Shown here: positions 1 to 10,621 of the stretch, one piece after another
Layout of the letters: the number at the start of each line of letters is the position of its first letter
Numbering within the stretch: the stretch's first letter is position 1
NCBI GenBank assembly: GCA_028283825.1
Contig: JAPWJW010000002.1
Span: forward strand, 558,001-622,000
Direction of reading: 5' to 3'
Source: Azospirillaceae bacterium
GTDB lineage: Bacteria > Pseudomonadota > Alphaproteobacteria > Azospirillales > Azospirillaceae
DNA: 64,000 nt
The notes under the pieces: generated by a model
Told to the model about the DNA's origin: nothing
The model's database searches: none
The model's input: only the letters and a program-made list of their open reading frames with translations
Made by a program: the position numbers and the translations under genes

Positions 1-1
1 T

Positions 2-3000
2 GACACCATCATCGGCAGTGATGCGGTGGCCAGCACGCTGACCAGCAGCGGCACGGACGACACACTGATCGCCGGTGCCGCCGCCTCCACCCTCATCGCT
101 ATCGGCGGCAACGCCACCCTGCTGGGCCATGCCAATGGCAGCACCTTAGAGGTGAATGGGGGGATCGCGCTGGCCACTTACGCTGCCGACGACATGGACA
201 TCAGCATCGGCAGTCCCCTCGGTCAGGATGAAGCCTTTGACAACCTGCACGGCTCTTCGGACACGCTGGTGGGTGTCACGGCGGTGGAAATATCGGGCGC
301 GTGGTCATTTGCCCGTGTGTCCGCAGGCGCCACGGGCACTTACACCCTTATCGCCGATGGGGCGGGCGAGATCTTGGCCGCCGGCGGCGACCTGACGACA
401 TTGGTGTCGAGCGGGATGGGCAATACCTTGGATGCCAATAACGCCGTGGCGGTGATTGCCCAGTATTCCGCCGACAATTTGGTCGTCAATCTGGGCGGGA
501 ACGGGCCATTGATGATGGCTTATACTGCCAGTATTGACGGTAGCGATACCTACGATACCTTGATGAATATTAATACGGTTACCACCTCCGGCAATACTAA
601 TACGCTGTATGGTGACGATAGCAGTGTCTTCATGGTAACCGGCACCAGCGACCTGATCGATGTCGCCGGATCGCACGTCACCCTCAACGGTGCGGCCGGC
701 CAGGTGGCAACCATCTCCGGGTACGAGGGCGTCATCAAGATGGTCGCGGTCGGCAACACCCTCACGTTGGGCGGCGCGGACCAGACCTTGGCCGCCAGCG
801 GGGACACCATCAATGTGAACGCGGCCACGGCGATACTGATGGGGAGCGGCAACACCGTGTCCCTGGCCGCCGCGGACGCGCTGACCATCGCCAGCGGCAA
901 CGGCAACGTCATCACCACGGCCAATGGTGTCATGGCGCTTCCAAACACAACCCTGACAATCCCCACCCCAGGCGGAACCCTGACGATCGCGGATGGCCTG
1001 GCGGAAACCATTGCGGGCAGTGGTGCCGTTGTCGCCCTGAGTGCCGGTGACACACTGACCGTTACCGGCACGAAGCAAACGCTGACGGGTAGCGGTGATA
1101 CCATCTTCCTGGGGGCGGGGGCCGTCGCGACGCTGACCGGAAGCAACGACGTGGTGAGCCTGGCCAGCGGCGCATCGCTCTCCCTGTCCGGCAGTGGCGC
1201 CGTCATCACCGGCACTGACGCCACCGTCACCCTAGGGGCGACCGACGGCCTGGTGGAAACCCTGGGCGGCAGCGGCAACACCCTGACGGCGTTGGCGGGT
1301 GCAACCATCAATGTCAGCGGCAGCGGCCAATCCTTGAAGGTCAGCCAGGGCGTCGTCATTTTGGCGGCGGGGGCCGACATGAGCCTCCACGGTGCCGGCA
1401 ACACCGTCACCGCGGTCAGCGGCGGTAACGTCACCGTGGGCGGCAATACCAAGACGGGCACGACGAATGCCGTGACTTTGTCCAACGGCACGTTGACGGA
1501 AAGCGCCAACGCCGTCGTGGACCTGACCGGCTCCGGCAACCAAGTGACCATAGGCTCCAGCGACGTTGCCGGCATTTACGGCGCCAACAACGTCGTGACG
1601 GCCACCGGCAGCAGTGATTCCCTGTGGATGAGCGGCACCGGCAACACGGCCACGGCCACGGCCGCCGTGTTCAATCTGTATGCCGGCACCGGCCTGACCA
1701 TCAACGGCAACCGCAACAGCGTGAGCGGCAGCCAGGGAAGCACGGTCGTCACCCTGACCGGCAACAACGACGTTTCCACCCTGACGGCGGGCACGCTGGT
1801 CCTGGCGGGGGCCCTGGGCTACATTGAAACCCTGGGCGGCAGCAACGATACGATCAACGCGACCCTGTCCGGCACCACCATCAGCCTGAGCGGGACCGGC
1901 CACGTGCTGACGGGCAGCGGTGAGACGGTCCTGGTGGCGGCCAGCACCACGGCCACCGTCAATGGCGGCCAGAACGCCGTCAGCCTGTCCAGCGGCGACA
2001 GCGTCACGGTGAACAACGACAGCAACGCCGTCACGCTGGCGGCCGGCGGGGTCGCCACCATCACCGGCACCGCGGACACGGTTGCCGGCAGCGGCGGCAC
2101 GGTGCTGGTGACCGGCACCTCGGCCTTGGTCAACCTGACCGCCAGCGGCGCCGCGGCCAGCCTGACGGTGGCGGGCGAAACCGCCATCATCAGCGGCACG
2201 ACCAACACCGTCACCGGCACCAGGGATATCATCACCCTGGGCGGCAGCGTCAACACGGTGCTGGGCACGGGCAACACCGTTAACGTCCAGGCCGGCGCCG
2301 ACGGCACCATCGACGGCAGCGGCCAGACCGTCTCGCTGGCTGCCAAGGCCGGCCTGGTATCCATTACCGGGAAGACCATCGGCGTGACGGCGGCCAGCGA
2401 CACCCTGGCCATCTCCGGCACCAGCGTGACTGTCACGGGCGGTGGCGACACCATCTCGATGACTGGTGCCGCCACTGCGATCGTGAACGGCGTTGCCAAC
2501 ACCCTGACACTGACGGGTGCCGCCGCCGTTCTTGCCACGGGCGAGAGCGACAATCTGACGCTGAATGGCAGTTCGCTGACCGGTACCAACCCCAGCGCGA
2601 CACTGACGGGCTCCAAGGCCACCGTCGCCCTGACCTATGCGTCACTGCTCATCAGCACCAACACCGGCCTGGTGGAAACGATCAACGGCCAGCATGGCAA
2701 TGTCACGGTAACCTCCGCGAACGATGCCCTGACCGTCAGCGGCATCAGCCAGGCCGTGACCATCAGCGGTGGCACCGTCACGGTGCTTGCCGGCAGCACT
2801 GCCTCCATCAGCAACGCTGTCTCCATCGGCAACGGCGGCAACCAAGTGAGCTTGCTCGGCGGTTCCACCGCCACCCTGCTGGGTAGCGGTGACGTGGTGA
2901 CGGCGAATTTCACCGACGCCTCGGGTACCCTTCCCTTGGTGGGGGCCACCCTGCTGATCGGGGCTACGGGCCTGAGCGAGACGGTATCGGGTTCGCACGC

Positions 3001-6000
3001 CACCATCACGCTGGCAAGCGACACGCTGACCCTCAGCGGCGGTCCGAACACCGTCACCGCCACCACCAGCACCCTCACCCTGACGGCCTCCAGCACCACC
3101 ACCCTGAACGGCACGGGCAATACCGTGTCGCTGGGCGCCAGCGGCATGGTGACGGTGACCGGCGCGGGCAACGCTGTGACGTCGAGTGGTACGGCGACGA
3201 ACGCCGCCACGGTCATCGTGTCGGGCGCCTCCCTGACGGAAAGCATTGGCGGCAATTATGCCCTGGTCACCGTGACGGACGGTGCCGGCGTCCTGAACGT
3301 CAGCGGCACCGGCCACAGCATCACGCAGAGCGGCGGCACGGTCAGCCTGGCCAACAGCGCCAGCGTCACCGTCACCGGCGCCGGTGAAATCGTCAACGGC
3401 GGCACGGGAGAGGTTCTGACCATCGGTGGCAACGGCCTGTCCGGCACGGTGGACACGGTCAACCTGTCGGGTGCCGTCATCGCGGAAATTGGCACCTCCG
3501 ATATCGTCTCCAACATCATTGTCAACGGTGACAGCAACACCCTGACGGCCGGCAGCGGCGACATCATTACCGTCAACGGCGGCAGCAATACGCTGACGGT
3601 GACCGGCGGCAAAGACAATGTCACGCTGAAGGGAAAGAGCAACGTCGCCACCATCAGTGGCGGGGCGGTTCACGTGCTGACGTCGACGGTGTCCGGCATT
3701 GCCACGTCCGCCACCATCAACGGCAATAGCGACACGTTGATCCTGGAGGCCCAGACCACCACGACCGTGACGGGCGACAACCTGACGGTCACCGGCACCA
3801 ACAGCGTCCTCACGGTGTCGCCGATCGACCCGACGAAGGCGCCCACCATCACCATCCAGTCCGGCACGACCGGGACCACCGTCAATGGCGATAGCTTCAC
3901 GCTGAACCTGAACGCCAATTCCACCATAACCGCGACCGGCAACGCGCTTGCGGTGGCCGCGACCAGCGCCACGGTGACGTTCGCTGGGGCGACCGGTTAT
4001 ACGGAGACCGTCACCGGCGACAGCAATATCATCGGGATGACCGCCGCAGGCGACGTGCTCAACCTGAATGGGGCGGGCAATTCGGTCACCTCCGTTTCCG
4101 GCAATACGATCAAGATCGCCGGGAACGGCAACGCGGGGAATTCCGACCTGGTGCAGATGTCCAGCGGCACTGTCATTCTGGCCGACAGCGCGCGCTCCGA
4201 CGTCACGGGATCGAGCAACCAGATCACGCTGGGCAGCGGTGACGCCCTGGGAGTCATCGGGAACAACGTCACGGTGACGGCCACCAACTATGGTGGCGAC
4301 AACATGATGATTTACGGCACCGGCATCGTCGTCAACACCACCAGCAACGTCATCGGTCTTGCCGCCGCGTCGCAGGTCGCCGTCAACGGAACACTCGATC
4401 TTGTCGAAGTCTATGGCAACTCCACCCTGGCGATGTCGGGCGGTACCGTCACCTTCGGCGCCACCGGCTACGCCTTGGCCCTGTCGGGCAACGGTGACGC
4501 GATCATCGCCAGCGGCGACACCATCAACTCCAGCGGCATCACCAACGGCACCTTGTACGGTAACAGCAACACCGTGAACCTGCGGACCAATTCCGGCGAC
4601 AGCATCACGGTTGCCAGCGGCACGGCCAACATCGTGAACGCGTCCGGCGATGCGGTTTCCATCATCAACGGCGCCCAGGCCACGGTGAACGGCACCAGCG
4701 ACACGCTGACCCTGACCAACGGGGCCTATGGCACCATTACGGGGACCGGGGACACCGTCAACGCCACCAGTTCCAACCTGACGCTTTCCAGTGCCGCCGC
4801 CCAGTCGGCGACCCTGAACGGGAACGGTAACAACGTGTGGATGAACGCGGCGAACGCGACGCTATCCCTGTCCGGCGGCGGTGATACCCTCTGGTTGACC
4901 TCTCAGGATACTCTCAATATCGGTGGAAACGGCCAGGGCGGCACGGCGAACGTCGTGTTCGGGTCGGGAATCACAGTCCATAACTTGGATAATGCCACTA
5001 CAGACATACATGGTGACGGGAATAGCGTTTCCGGTGGAAATAACGATAGTATTGCCATTTATGGAAACAACAACTCTACGACAATTTCTGGTTCCGGCAC
5101 GTACGTTCAATTATCGGGTTCCGGTAATACGGTAAAAATAAGCAATAATAATATCAGTTTGGTGGCGGGTGCGTCCGCGACCATTACCGGTGGTGGCGAC
5201 GTTGCCAAGATTTTTGGTACCGGCGCCAATCTGTCCATGAGCGGGGGCACAGTCATCTTTGCTGCGGCTGCGTACACGCTGACGCTATCGGGCGCAGGCA
5301 ACGCGATCACCGCCAGCGGCGACACCATCAACTCCACCGGCATCACCAGCAGCACCCTGAACGGAAACAGCAACACCGTGAACCTGCGGAGCAGTTCCGG
5401 CGACAGCATCACGGTTGCCAGCGGCACGGCCAACATCGTGAACGCGTCCGGCGACGCCGTGTCCATCATCAACGGCGCCCAGGCCACGCTGAACGGCACC
5501 AGTGACACGCTGACCCTGACCAACGGCGCCTATGGCACCATCACGGGGACCGGGGACACCGTCAACGCCACCAGTTCCAACCTGACGCTTTCCAGTGCCG
5601 CCGCCCAGTCGGCGACCCTGAACGGGAACGGCAACAATGTGTGGATGAACACCGGAAGTGCTGCGTTGACCGTGAACGGCACTGGAAACGTCGTCACATC
5701 GGTTGCTGGCAACACCATCCACGCGAATGGCAATGGCGCCAGCACGGGGGTGAGCAACAGCCTTCTGATGTCGAACGGCGTCATCGTCCTTGCCGATGGC
5801 GCCTATGCGAGTGTCACAGGTTCGGGCGACCAGATCACGCTAGGGGCCACCGACACCGTCAGCGTGGCAGGAAGCAATGATACCGTCACGGCGGCCAATA
5901 ATGCCGGCGATCATATTCGAATTAACGGTACAGGAATTGTCGCCAACACCACCGGCAGCGTCTTGAGCGTGGCTGCCGGCTCGCAAGCCACCGTCAATGG

Positions 6001-9000
6001 CAGCGGTGACGCGATGTATGTGGACGGCAACGCCACGCTGGTGATGTCCGGCGGCACCATTACTTTCGATGTGGCCGGTTTGACCCTGGGCCTGACCGGC
6101 TCCAGCAACGTCATCAACGGCAGCAACATCACCCTGAACGACATCGGCGGCGTCAGCGCCAGTGATATCTATGGCGGTGGCAACATCATCAATTTGCGTT
6201 CGAACACCGGCGACAACATCGGCCTTCACAGCGGCAGCAGCAACACCGTCAATGCCCAGGGGGACACCGTCTCGGTGTATGGGAATGCCCAGGCCACCAT
6301 CAACGGCGGCAACGTCTCGGTGACTGAGTTGGCCGGGGCCAGCGTGTGGCTGACGGGTGGCGGCGACACGGTGAATTCCACCAGCGGCAACGTGACCTTC
6401 AACATCGCGAACGGCCAGACGGAGACGGTCGGCGGCAGCGGCAACAGCACTTGGGTGAACGCCACCGGCGGCATCCTTAATCTGAGCGGCACCAACCAGA
6501 CGGTGGTGATGTCCAGCAGCTACCTCAACACCCAGGCTGGCACGACCGGCAACGTCTCCGGGTCTTCGCTGACCGTCAACGCCGGCACCAACAACACCTT
6601 CAATTTCGCCGGCAACAGCAACAACATCACCATGGGTTCCGGCGGTTACGTCGGCCTTCTTACCGGCAGCCAGGGGACCGTCGTCACCCTGTCCAGCGGG
6701 CGTCTGGCGACCCAGGACAATGTCGGCAACACCAGCATCACCACCCTGTACGGTTCCTCCGACATCGTGACGATGGGGGCCACCAACTCCTTGAACCTGG
6801 TCGGTAGCAGCAATACGCTGAGCCTGGGGAACGGCGGTTACCTGGGCCTGATCGGCGGGTACCAGGGCAATATCATCACCATGTCCAGCGGCACGATCTA
6901 TACCCAGCAGTCCGTCGGCTTCACGCTGAGCGGCAGCAACGACGATGTCCATCTGGACCAGAACAGTGCCGCGACGATCAATGGCTACACCAACACGGTG
7001 TACATCAACGCCGGTGACGTCCTCACCACCACGGGCACTGGCGACAAGATCTACGTCAACGGAAATGCCACGGTGACGACGTCCGGTTCCACGTTGACCA
7101 TGCAGGCGGCCAACACCACGCTCAGCCTGACCGGTTCCGCGAATGTCATCAACGGATCCAACATCACCATCAATGATGTTAGCGGCCTCACCGGCAGTAA
7201 CATCTATGGTGGTGGCAACATCATCAACTTGCGTTCCGGCGCGCATGACGACATCAGCCTTCACGCCGGTGGCAATAATACCGTCAACGCCCAAGGGGAC
7301 ACCGTCTCGGTGTATGGGGACGCGCAGGCGACTATCCACGGCGACAGCGTCACGGTGAATGAATATGCCGGCGCCAGTATCTGGCTGACGGGGGCCAACG
7401 ACGTCGTCAATGGCACCAATGACACCGTGACCTTCAACATCGCGAACGGGCAGACGGAATCTGTCGGCGGCAGCGGCAACAATATCGTCGTGAACGCCAC
7501 GAGCGGTACGCTGAGCCTCAGCGGCAGCAGTGAAACGCTGACCATGTCCAGCAGTTGGGTCAGCGCCCTGGCTGGGACGACGGCGACTTTCATCGGGAAT
7601 AGCGTCACCGCCACGATGGGGGACAACAGTTCCGCCACCCTGGTTTCAGGAGATCAGTCGGACAATCTCAACATGTCCAGTGGGCAGGTGACACTCAAGG
7701 ACAACGTCGGCAACAGCGGCATCATCAGCCTGAACGGTTCCTCCAATGCCGTGACGCTGGGCGCCAACGACTCCCTCAACATATCGGGCAGCAGCAATAC
7801 CGTGTCCGTTGGCAGCAACGGCTATATAGGCCTGATCAACGGTAGCCAGAACAACAACATCACCATTTCCAGCGGCAGGATCAACACGCTGCAGAACATC
7901 AGCGCCACGATCAAGGGCGACAGCAATATCATCGCCGTTGGCACCAGCAGTTCGATGACCGTCAACGGCAACAATAACGTGATTTACGCCAACGACGGTG
8001 ACAGCATCACGGTCAACGGCACGGGTGACGTGATCTATACCAGTGGAACCGTCGCGATTTACGGCAGCGCCAGCATAGTAAATGCCGGTCCAACAGACAG
8101 TTCCAAGCAGAAGCACGTAGTGTACATATATTCGTCCGGCACGACCTTGAACATGACGGGAGACAGTAATGAAACCAGTTCTATTTATGGCGATGGTGTA
8201 ACCGTCAACGGCGATACCGGTAGTGATGTGGCGAACGTTGGGGGTGGCATCTCTACGACCATCACCAGCAGCGGTACGGTTGGCATCATTGGCAGCAATT
8301 CGACGGTTACGGTTTCCAACAGCACGATCAATACGGTCCCGGACGTCAGCTTCACGCTGTCTGGTAGTCATGATGCAATTTACGAGGCTGACAATGTCTC
8401 CGCCAATGTTCATGGGACGTACGATACGGCGTACGGTAGCGGCAGCGCCTCAGTCCTATTCTGGATTGGACCCAGCAAAGGCAACAACGACAGCTACGGT
8501 CCGGTCCTAGATTGGGTAAATGAGGACGATCCGATCATCCTCAACCTTGCGGGCCAGCCGGTATCGACGACGGGGCTGGACGGGTCGACGGTTCAGTTCG
8601 ACATGGCCAACACCGGTACGACGCAGCCGACCGGTTGGGTGACGGCGGGCGAGGGCATCCTGGTCTATGATCCGGATGGCAAGGACACGGTCACCCAGGA
8701 CAGCGATTTCGTCTCCGGCTATTCGCAGTTAGCCCAGATGGACAGCAACAATGACGGGGTGATCAATAGCGCCGACGCCGCCTGGTCCAGCCTCAAGGTC
8801 TGGGTGGACCCGACCGGCCAGGGCGTCTTCAACGCCGCCGACCTGGTCAGCCTGAGTGATCTCGGCATTTCATCCCTCAATGTTCAAGGGACGGACTCCA
8901 GCCGGGACGACAATGGTAACACCATCCTGTCGGATGGGGCCTACACCAAGACCGACGGCACCACGGGGGCCATGGCCGCCGTGGCCCTGGCCTATAGCGT

Positions 9001-9133
9001 GGACGACGCCACCCAGCAGTTGATCCAGGCGATGGCGGGGCTCAGCGGCAGCGGGTCGTCCGGCATGTCGACGGCCTTGCCCGATCCCGCCAGCACCACC
9101 CAGCAGCAATTGCAGTTGGCGGCGGCGCACTGA
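2..9133 (+). CDS. Giant low-complexity repeat protein, 5'-truncated, with calcium-loop C-terminus
   Basis: The reading frame is already open at the first bases (DTIIGSDAV...), so the true start lies upstream; a GTG at 26 is internal. More than 3,000 residues remain. Most are short degenerate units of the form G-x-x-N/D-T-V/L-x-x/SGSG-N, rich in Gly, Ser, Thr, Asn and Ala and poor in charge. I saw no cysteine. This pattern predicts a beta-helix or beta-roll. The last ~230 residues are different: they hold a canonical calcium loop (DSNNDGVINSAD, about residue 2905 counted from base 26) followed by a KVWVDPTGQG...LGISSLNV segment, which is typical of the C-terminal region of RTX/hemolysin-type secreted proteins. 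I infer a type I-secreted surface or matrix protein, possibly an adhesin. No transporter is visible here. The next gene, 102 bp downstream, is a TPR/glycosyltransferase-like protein, a partner often seen beside large adhesins. Confidence 0.8.
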   Translation, partial: DTIIGSDAVASTLTSSGTDDTLIAGAAASTLIAIGGNATLLGHANGSTLEVNGGIALATYAADDMDISIGSPLGQDEAFDNLHGSSDTLVGVTAVEISGAWSFARVSAGATGTYTLIADGAGEILAAGGDLTTLVSSGMGNTLDANNAVAVIAQYSADNLVVNLGGNGPLMMAYTASIDGSDTYDTLMNINTVTTSGNTNTLYGDDSSVFMVTGTSDLIDVAGSHVTLNGAAGQVATISGYEGVIKMVAVGNTLTLGGADQTLAASGDTINVNAATAILMGSGNTVSLAAADALTIASGNGNVITTANGVMALPNTTLTIPTPGGTLTIADGLAETIAGSGAVVALSAGDTLTVTGTKQTLTGSGDTIFLGAGAVATLTGSNDVVSLASGASLSLSGSGAVITGTDATVTLGATDGLVETLGGSGNTLTALAGATINVSGSGQSLKVSQGVVILAAGADMSLHGAGNTVTAVSGGNVTVGGNTKTGTTNAVTLSNGTLTESANAVVDLTGSGNQVTIGSSDVAGIYGANNVVTATGSSDSLWMSGTGNTATATAAVFNLYAGTGLTINGNRNSVSGSQGSTVVTLTGNNDVSTLTAGTLVLAGALGYIETLGGSNDTINATLSGTTISLSGTGHVLTGSGETVLVAASTTATVNGGQNAVSLSSGDSVTVNNDSNAVTLAAGGVATITGTADTVAGSGGTVLVTGTSALVNLTASGAAASLTVAGETAIISGTTNTVTGTRDIITLGGSVNTVLGTGNTVNVQAGADGTIDGSGQTVSLAAKAGLVSITGKTIGVTAASDTLAISGTSVTVTGGGDTISMTGAATAIVNGVANTLTLTGAAAVLATGESDNLTLNGSSLTGTNPSATLTGSKATVALTYASLLISTNTGLVETINGQHGNVTVTSANDALTVSGISQAVTISGGTVTVLAGSTASISNAVSIGNGGNQVSLLGGSTATLLGSGDVVTANFTDASGTLPLVGATLLIGATGLSETVSGSHATITLASDTLTLSGGPNTVTATTSTLTLTASSTTTLNGTGNTVSLGASGMVTVTGAGNAVTSSGTATNAATVIVSGASLTESIGGNYALVTVTDGAGVLNVSGTGHSITQSGGTVSLANSASVTVTGAGEIVNGGTGEVLTIGGNGLSGTVDTVNLSGAVIAEIGTSDIVSNIIVNGDSNTLTAGSGDIITVNGGSNTLTVTGGKDNVTLKGKSNVATISGGAVHVLTSTVSGIATSATINGNSDTLILEAQTTTTVTGDNLTVTGTNSVLTVSPIDPTKAPTITIQSGTTGTTVNGDSFTLNLNANSTITATGNALAVAATSATVTFAGATGYTETVTGDSNIIGMTAAGDVLNLNGAGNSVTSVSGNTIKIAGNGNAGNSDLVQMSSGTVILADSARSDVTGSSNQITLGSGDALGVIGNNVTVTATNYGGDNMMIYGTGIVVNTTSNVIGLAAASQVAVNGTLDLVEVYGNSTLAMSGGTVTFGATGYALALSGNGDAIIASGDTINSSGITNGTLYGNSNTVNLRTNSGDSITVASGTANIVNASGDAVSIINGAQATVNGTSDTLTLTNGAYGTITGTGDTVNATSSNLTLSSAAAQSATLNGNGNNVWMNAANATLSLSGGGDTLWLTSQDTLNIGGNGQGGTANVVFGSGITVHNLDNATTDIHGDGNSVSGGNNDSIAIYGNNNSTTISGSGTYVQLSGSGNTVKISNNNISLVAGASATITGGGDVAKIFGTGANLSMSGGTVIFAAAAYTLTLSGAGNAITASGDTINSTGITSSTLNGNSNTVNLRSSSGDSITVASGTANIVNASGDAVSIINGAQATLNGTSDTLTLTNGAYGTITGTGDTVNATSSNLTLSSAAAQSATLNGNGNNVWMNTGSAALTVNGTGNVVTSVAGNTIHANGNGASTGVSNSLLMSNGVIVLADGAYASVTGSGDQITLGATDTVSVAGSNDTVTAANNAGDHIRINGTGIVANTTGSVLSVAAGSQATVNGSGDAMYVDGNATLVMSGGTITFDVAGLTLGLTGSSNVINGSNITLNDIGGVSASDIYGGGNIINLRSNTGDNIGLHSGSSNTVNAQGDTVSVYGNAQATINGGNVSVTELAGASVWLTGGGDTVNSTSGNVTFNIANGQTETVGGSGNSTWVNATGGILNLSGTNQTVVMSSSYLNTQAGTTGNVSGSSLTVNAGTNNTFNFAGNSNNITMGSGGYVGLLTGSQGTVVTLSSGRLATQDNVGNTSITTLYGSSDIVTMGATNSLNLVGSSNTLSLGNGGYLGLIGGYQGNIITMSSGTIYTQQSVGFTLSGSNDDVHLDQNSAATINGYTNTVYINAGDVLTTTGTGDKIYVNGNATVTTSGSTLTMQAANTTLSLTGSANVINGSNITINDVSGLTGSNIYGGGNIINLRSGAHDDISLHAGGNNTVNAQGDTVSVYGDAQATIHGDSVTVNEYAGASIWLTGANDVVNGTNDTVTFNIANGQTESVGGSGNNIVVNATSGTLSLSGSSETLTMSSSWVSALAGTTATFIGNSVTATMGDNSSATLVSGDQSDNLNMSSGQVTLKDNVGNSGIISLNGSSNAVTLGANDSLNISGSSNTVSVGSNGYIGLINGSQNNNITISSGRINTLQNISATIKGDSNIIAVGTSSSMTVNGNNNVIYANDGDSITVNGTGDVIYTSGTVAIYGSASIVNAGPTDSSKQKHVVYIYSSGTTLNMTGDSNETSSIYGDGVTVNGDTGSDVANVGGGISTTITSSGTVGIIGSNSTVTVSNSTINTVPDVSFTLSGSHDAIYEADNVSANVHGTYDTAYGSGSASVLFWIGPSKGNNDSYGPVLDWVNEDDPIILNLAGQPVSTTGLDGSTVQFDMANTGTTQPTGWVTAGEGILVYDPDGKDTVTQDSDFVSGYSQLAQMDSNNDGVINSADAAWSSLKVWVDPTGQGVFNAADLVSLSDLGISSLNVQGTDSSRDDNGNTILSDGAYTKTDGTTGAMAAVALAYSVDDATQQLIQAMAGLSGSGSSGMSTALPDPASTTQQQLQLAAAH
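4481..4846 (+). repeat. Intragenic direct repeat, copy 1 (366 bp)
   Basis: This block within the giant gene recurs at an offset of exactly 804 bp (268 codons). Over the last ~290 bp the two copies differ at only a handful of positions, far closer than any other pair of units in the gene, so the duplication or gene conversion is recent. It encodes the run from LSGNGDAIIASGDTINS to NGNGNNVWMN. Confidence 0.85.
5285..5650 (+). repeat. Intragenic direct repeat, copy 2 (366 bp)
   Basis: This is the second copy of the block at 4481, kept in frame. The DNA between the copies, especially about 4975-5160, is noticeably richer in A and T (runs such as aaaaataagcaataataata) than the rest of the gene. 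Confidence 0.85.
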
Positions 9134-9235
9134 TCACGGTTTGGTATAGTGAAGGGAAGGGCGGCCCGCCGGTGTTCGGCCTTGGCCAGACACCGATGGG
9201 CGCCCAACCCCATCCCATGGGTCGGAGAAGAGTGA

Positions 9236-10621
9236 GTGGACACGGTTCAAGTGACGGAAGTCTTGAGCGCTCCGGAAGTCCTGCGCCAGGCGACGGCGCT
9301 GCACGATGCGGGCAAATATGCGGAAGCCGAGGTGATGCTGCGGGAAGCCATCGCCCGCCTGGGCCATGACGGCGATTTGCTGAACGCGCGCGGCGTCATG
9401 TTCGCGCAGATGGGGCGGCACCTGGATGCCTTGTGGTGCTACCGCGACGCGGTGGCGGCCAACCCGCGCGGGTCGGGCATCTGGACCAACCTGGGCAATG
9501 CGCTGACCAAGCTGAAGTACCTGAAAAGTGCCGTCAACGCCCACCGCCGGGCCATCGAGCTGGCGCCCCGGGATGTGCTGCTGCACCACAACCTGGGCAC
9601 CTCGCTGGCGGAGGCCGGCGACCATGGGGAGGCGGTGCTGTCCTTCAGCCGCGCCCTGGAGCTGAACCCGGATTTCCACAAGGCGCGTTGGGACCGGGGG
9701 CGCAGCTACCTCTACTTCGGCAACTACCTGCCGGCGTGGGAGGATTACGAGGTCCGGCTGATCAGCGGCCAGGTGCCGATCCGCGAGAACCTGAAAAGCG
9801 CCAAGTGGGATGGCCGCCCCTACGGCGGCAAGCGCTTGGTGCTGCTGGCGGAGCAGGGGTTCGGCGACACGCTGTGGGTGGCGCGCTATCTGTCGCGGGT
9901 GAAGGCGCTGGGCGGGGAATTGATCGTCGAATGCCAGAAGGAGATCATTCCCCTGCTGGCGGAAATGGGCGTCGCCGACCAGTTGATCCCCTGGGGGGCG
10001 CCGTTGCCGGAAGCCGACTACCACGCCCATCTGTGCAGCCTGCCCGGCCTGTTCACGGCGGATTTCGCCCGCATCCCGACCCAACCCTACCTGAAGGCGC
10101 CGGCTGACCGGCGGGCGAAGTTCACGCAATTGGTGGGCCCCCGCGACGGCCGCCTGCGGGTGGGGGTCGTCTGGTCCGGCAGCACGACCTTCAAGCGCAA
10201 CGAGGAACGGGCCCAGCCGCTGCTGCGTTTCTTCCAGGCCTTCGCGCTGCCCGGCGTCCAACTCTACAGCCTGCAGAAGGGGCCGCCGGAGAAGTCGCTG
10301 CATGACTTGCCCAAGGGGGGGCCCATCATCGACCTGGCTCCGCACCTGGGCGATTTCGCCGACACCGCGGCGGCGATCGAGCAGATGGACCTGATCATCA
10401 TGACCGACAGTTCCGTGGCCCACCTGTCGGGTGCGCTGGGCAAGGAGGTCTGGGTGCTGCTGGGCCATGTCGCCCATTGGTTGTGGCTGCTGGACCGTAC
10501 GGACTGTCCCTGGTACCCGTCCATGCGTCTGTTCCGCCCGCGCGCGGAGGGCGACTGGGACAACGTCTTCGACAGTGCGTCGCTGGAGCTGACCATGCGC
10601 ACCAAGATCTTGAACCTCTGA
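9236..10621 (+). CDS. TPR protein with C-terminal glycosyltransferase-like domain
   Basis: The product has 461 residues. The GTG start at 9236 has a GGAG ribosome site at 9224. Residues ~15-175 form four to five tetratricopeptide units (for example GKYAEAEVMLREAIARLG, YLKSAVNAHRRAIELAP, GEAVLSFSRALELNPDF). Residues ~190-455 look like the GT-B/heptosyltransferase-type domain often fused to TPRs: GGKRLVLLAEQGFGDTLW near the start, RVGVVWSGS in the middle, and MDLIIMTDSSVAHLSGALGKEVWVLL near the end, where the TDS...H loop usually contacts the nucleotide sugar. It lies 102 bp after the giant repeat gene in the same direction, so modification of that protein is a reasonable guess, but the substrate cannot be read from sequence. 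Confidence 0.75.
   Translation: MDTVQVTEVLSAPEVLRQATALHDAGKYAEAEVMLREAIARLGHDGDLLNARGVMFAQMGRHLDALWCYRDAVAANPRGSGIWTNLGNALTKLKYLKSAVNAHRRAIELAPRDVLLHHNLGTSLAEAGDHGEAVLSFSRALELNPDFHKARWDRGRSYLYFGNYLPAWEDYEVRLISGQVPIRENLKSAKWDGRPYGGKRLVLLAEQGFGDTLWVARYLSRVKALGGELIVECQKEIIPLLAEMGVADQLIPWGAPLPEADYHAHLCSLPGLFTADFARIPTQPYLKAPADRRAKFTQLVGPRDGRLRVGVVWSGSTTFKRNEERAQPLLRFFQAFALPGVQLYSLQKGPPEKSLHDLPKGGPIIDLAPHLGDFADTAAAIEQMDLIIMTDSSVAHLSGALGKEVWVLLGHVAHWLWLLDRTDCPWYPSMRLFRPRAEGDWDNVFDSASLELTMRTKILNL

Noticed and set aside
5840-7339. Long open frames on the minus strand inside the giant repeat gene (up to ~500 codons)
   Set aside because: They follow from the repetitive, stop-poor composition of the sense strand; no ribosome sites or recognisable domains, and the sense frame is clearly coding.
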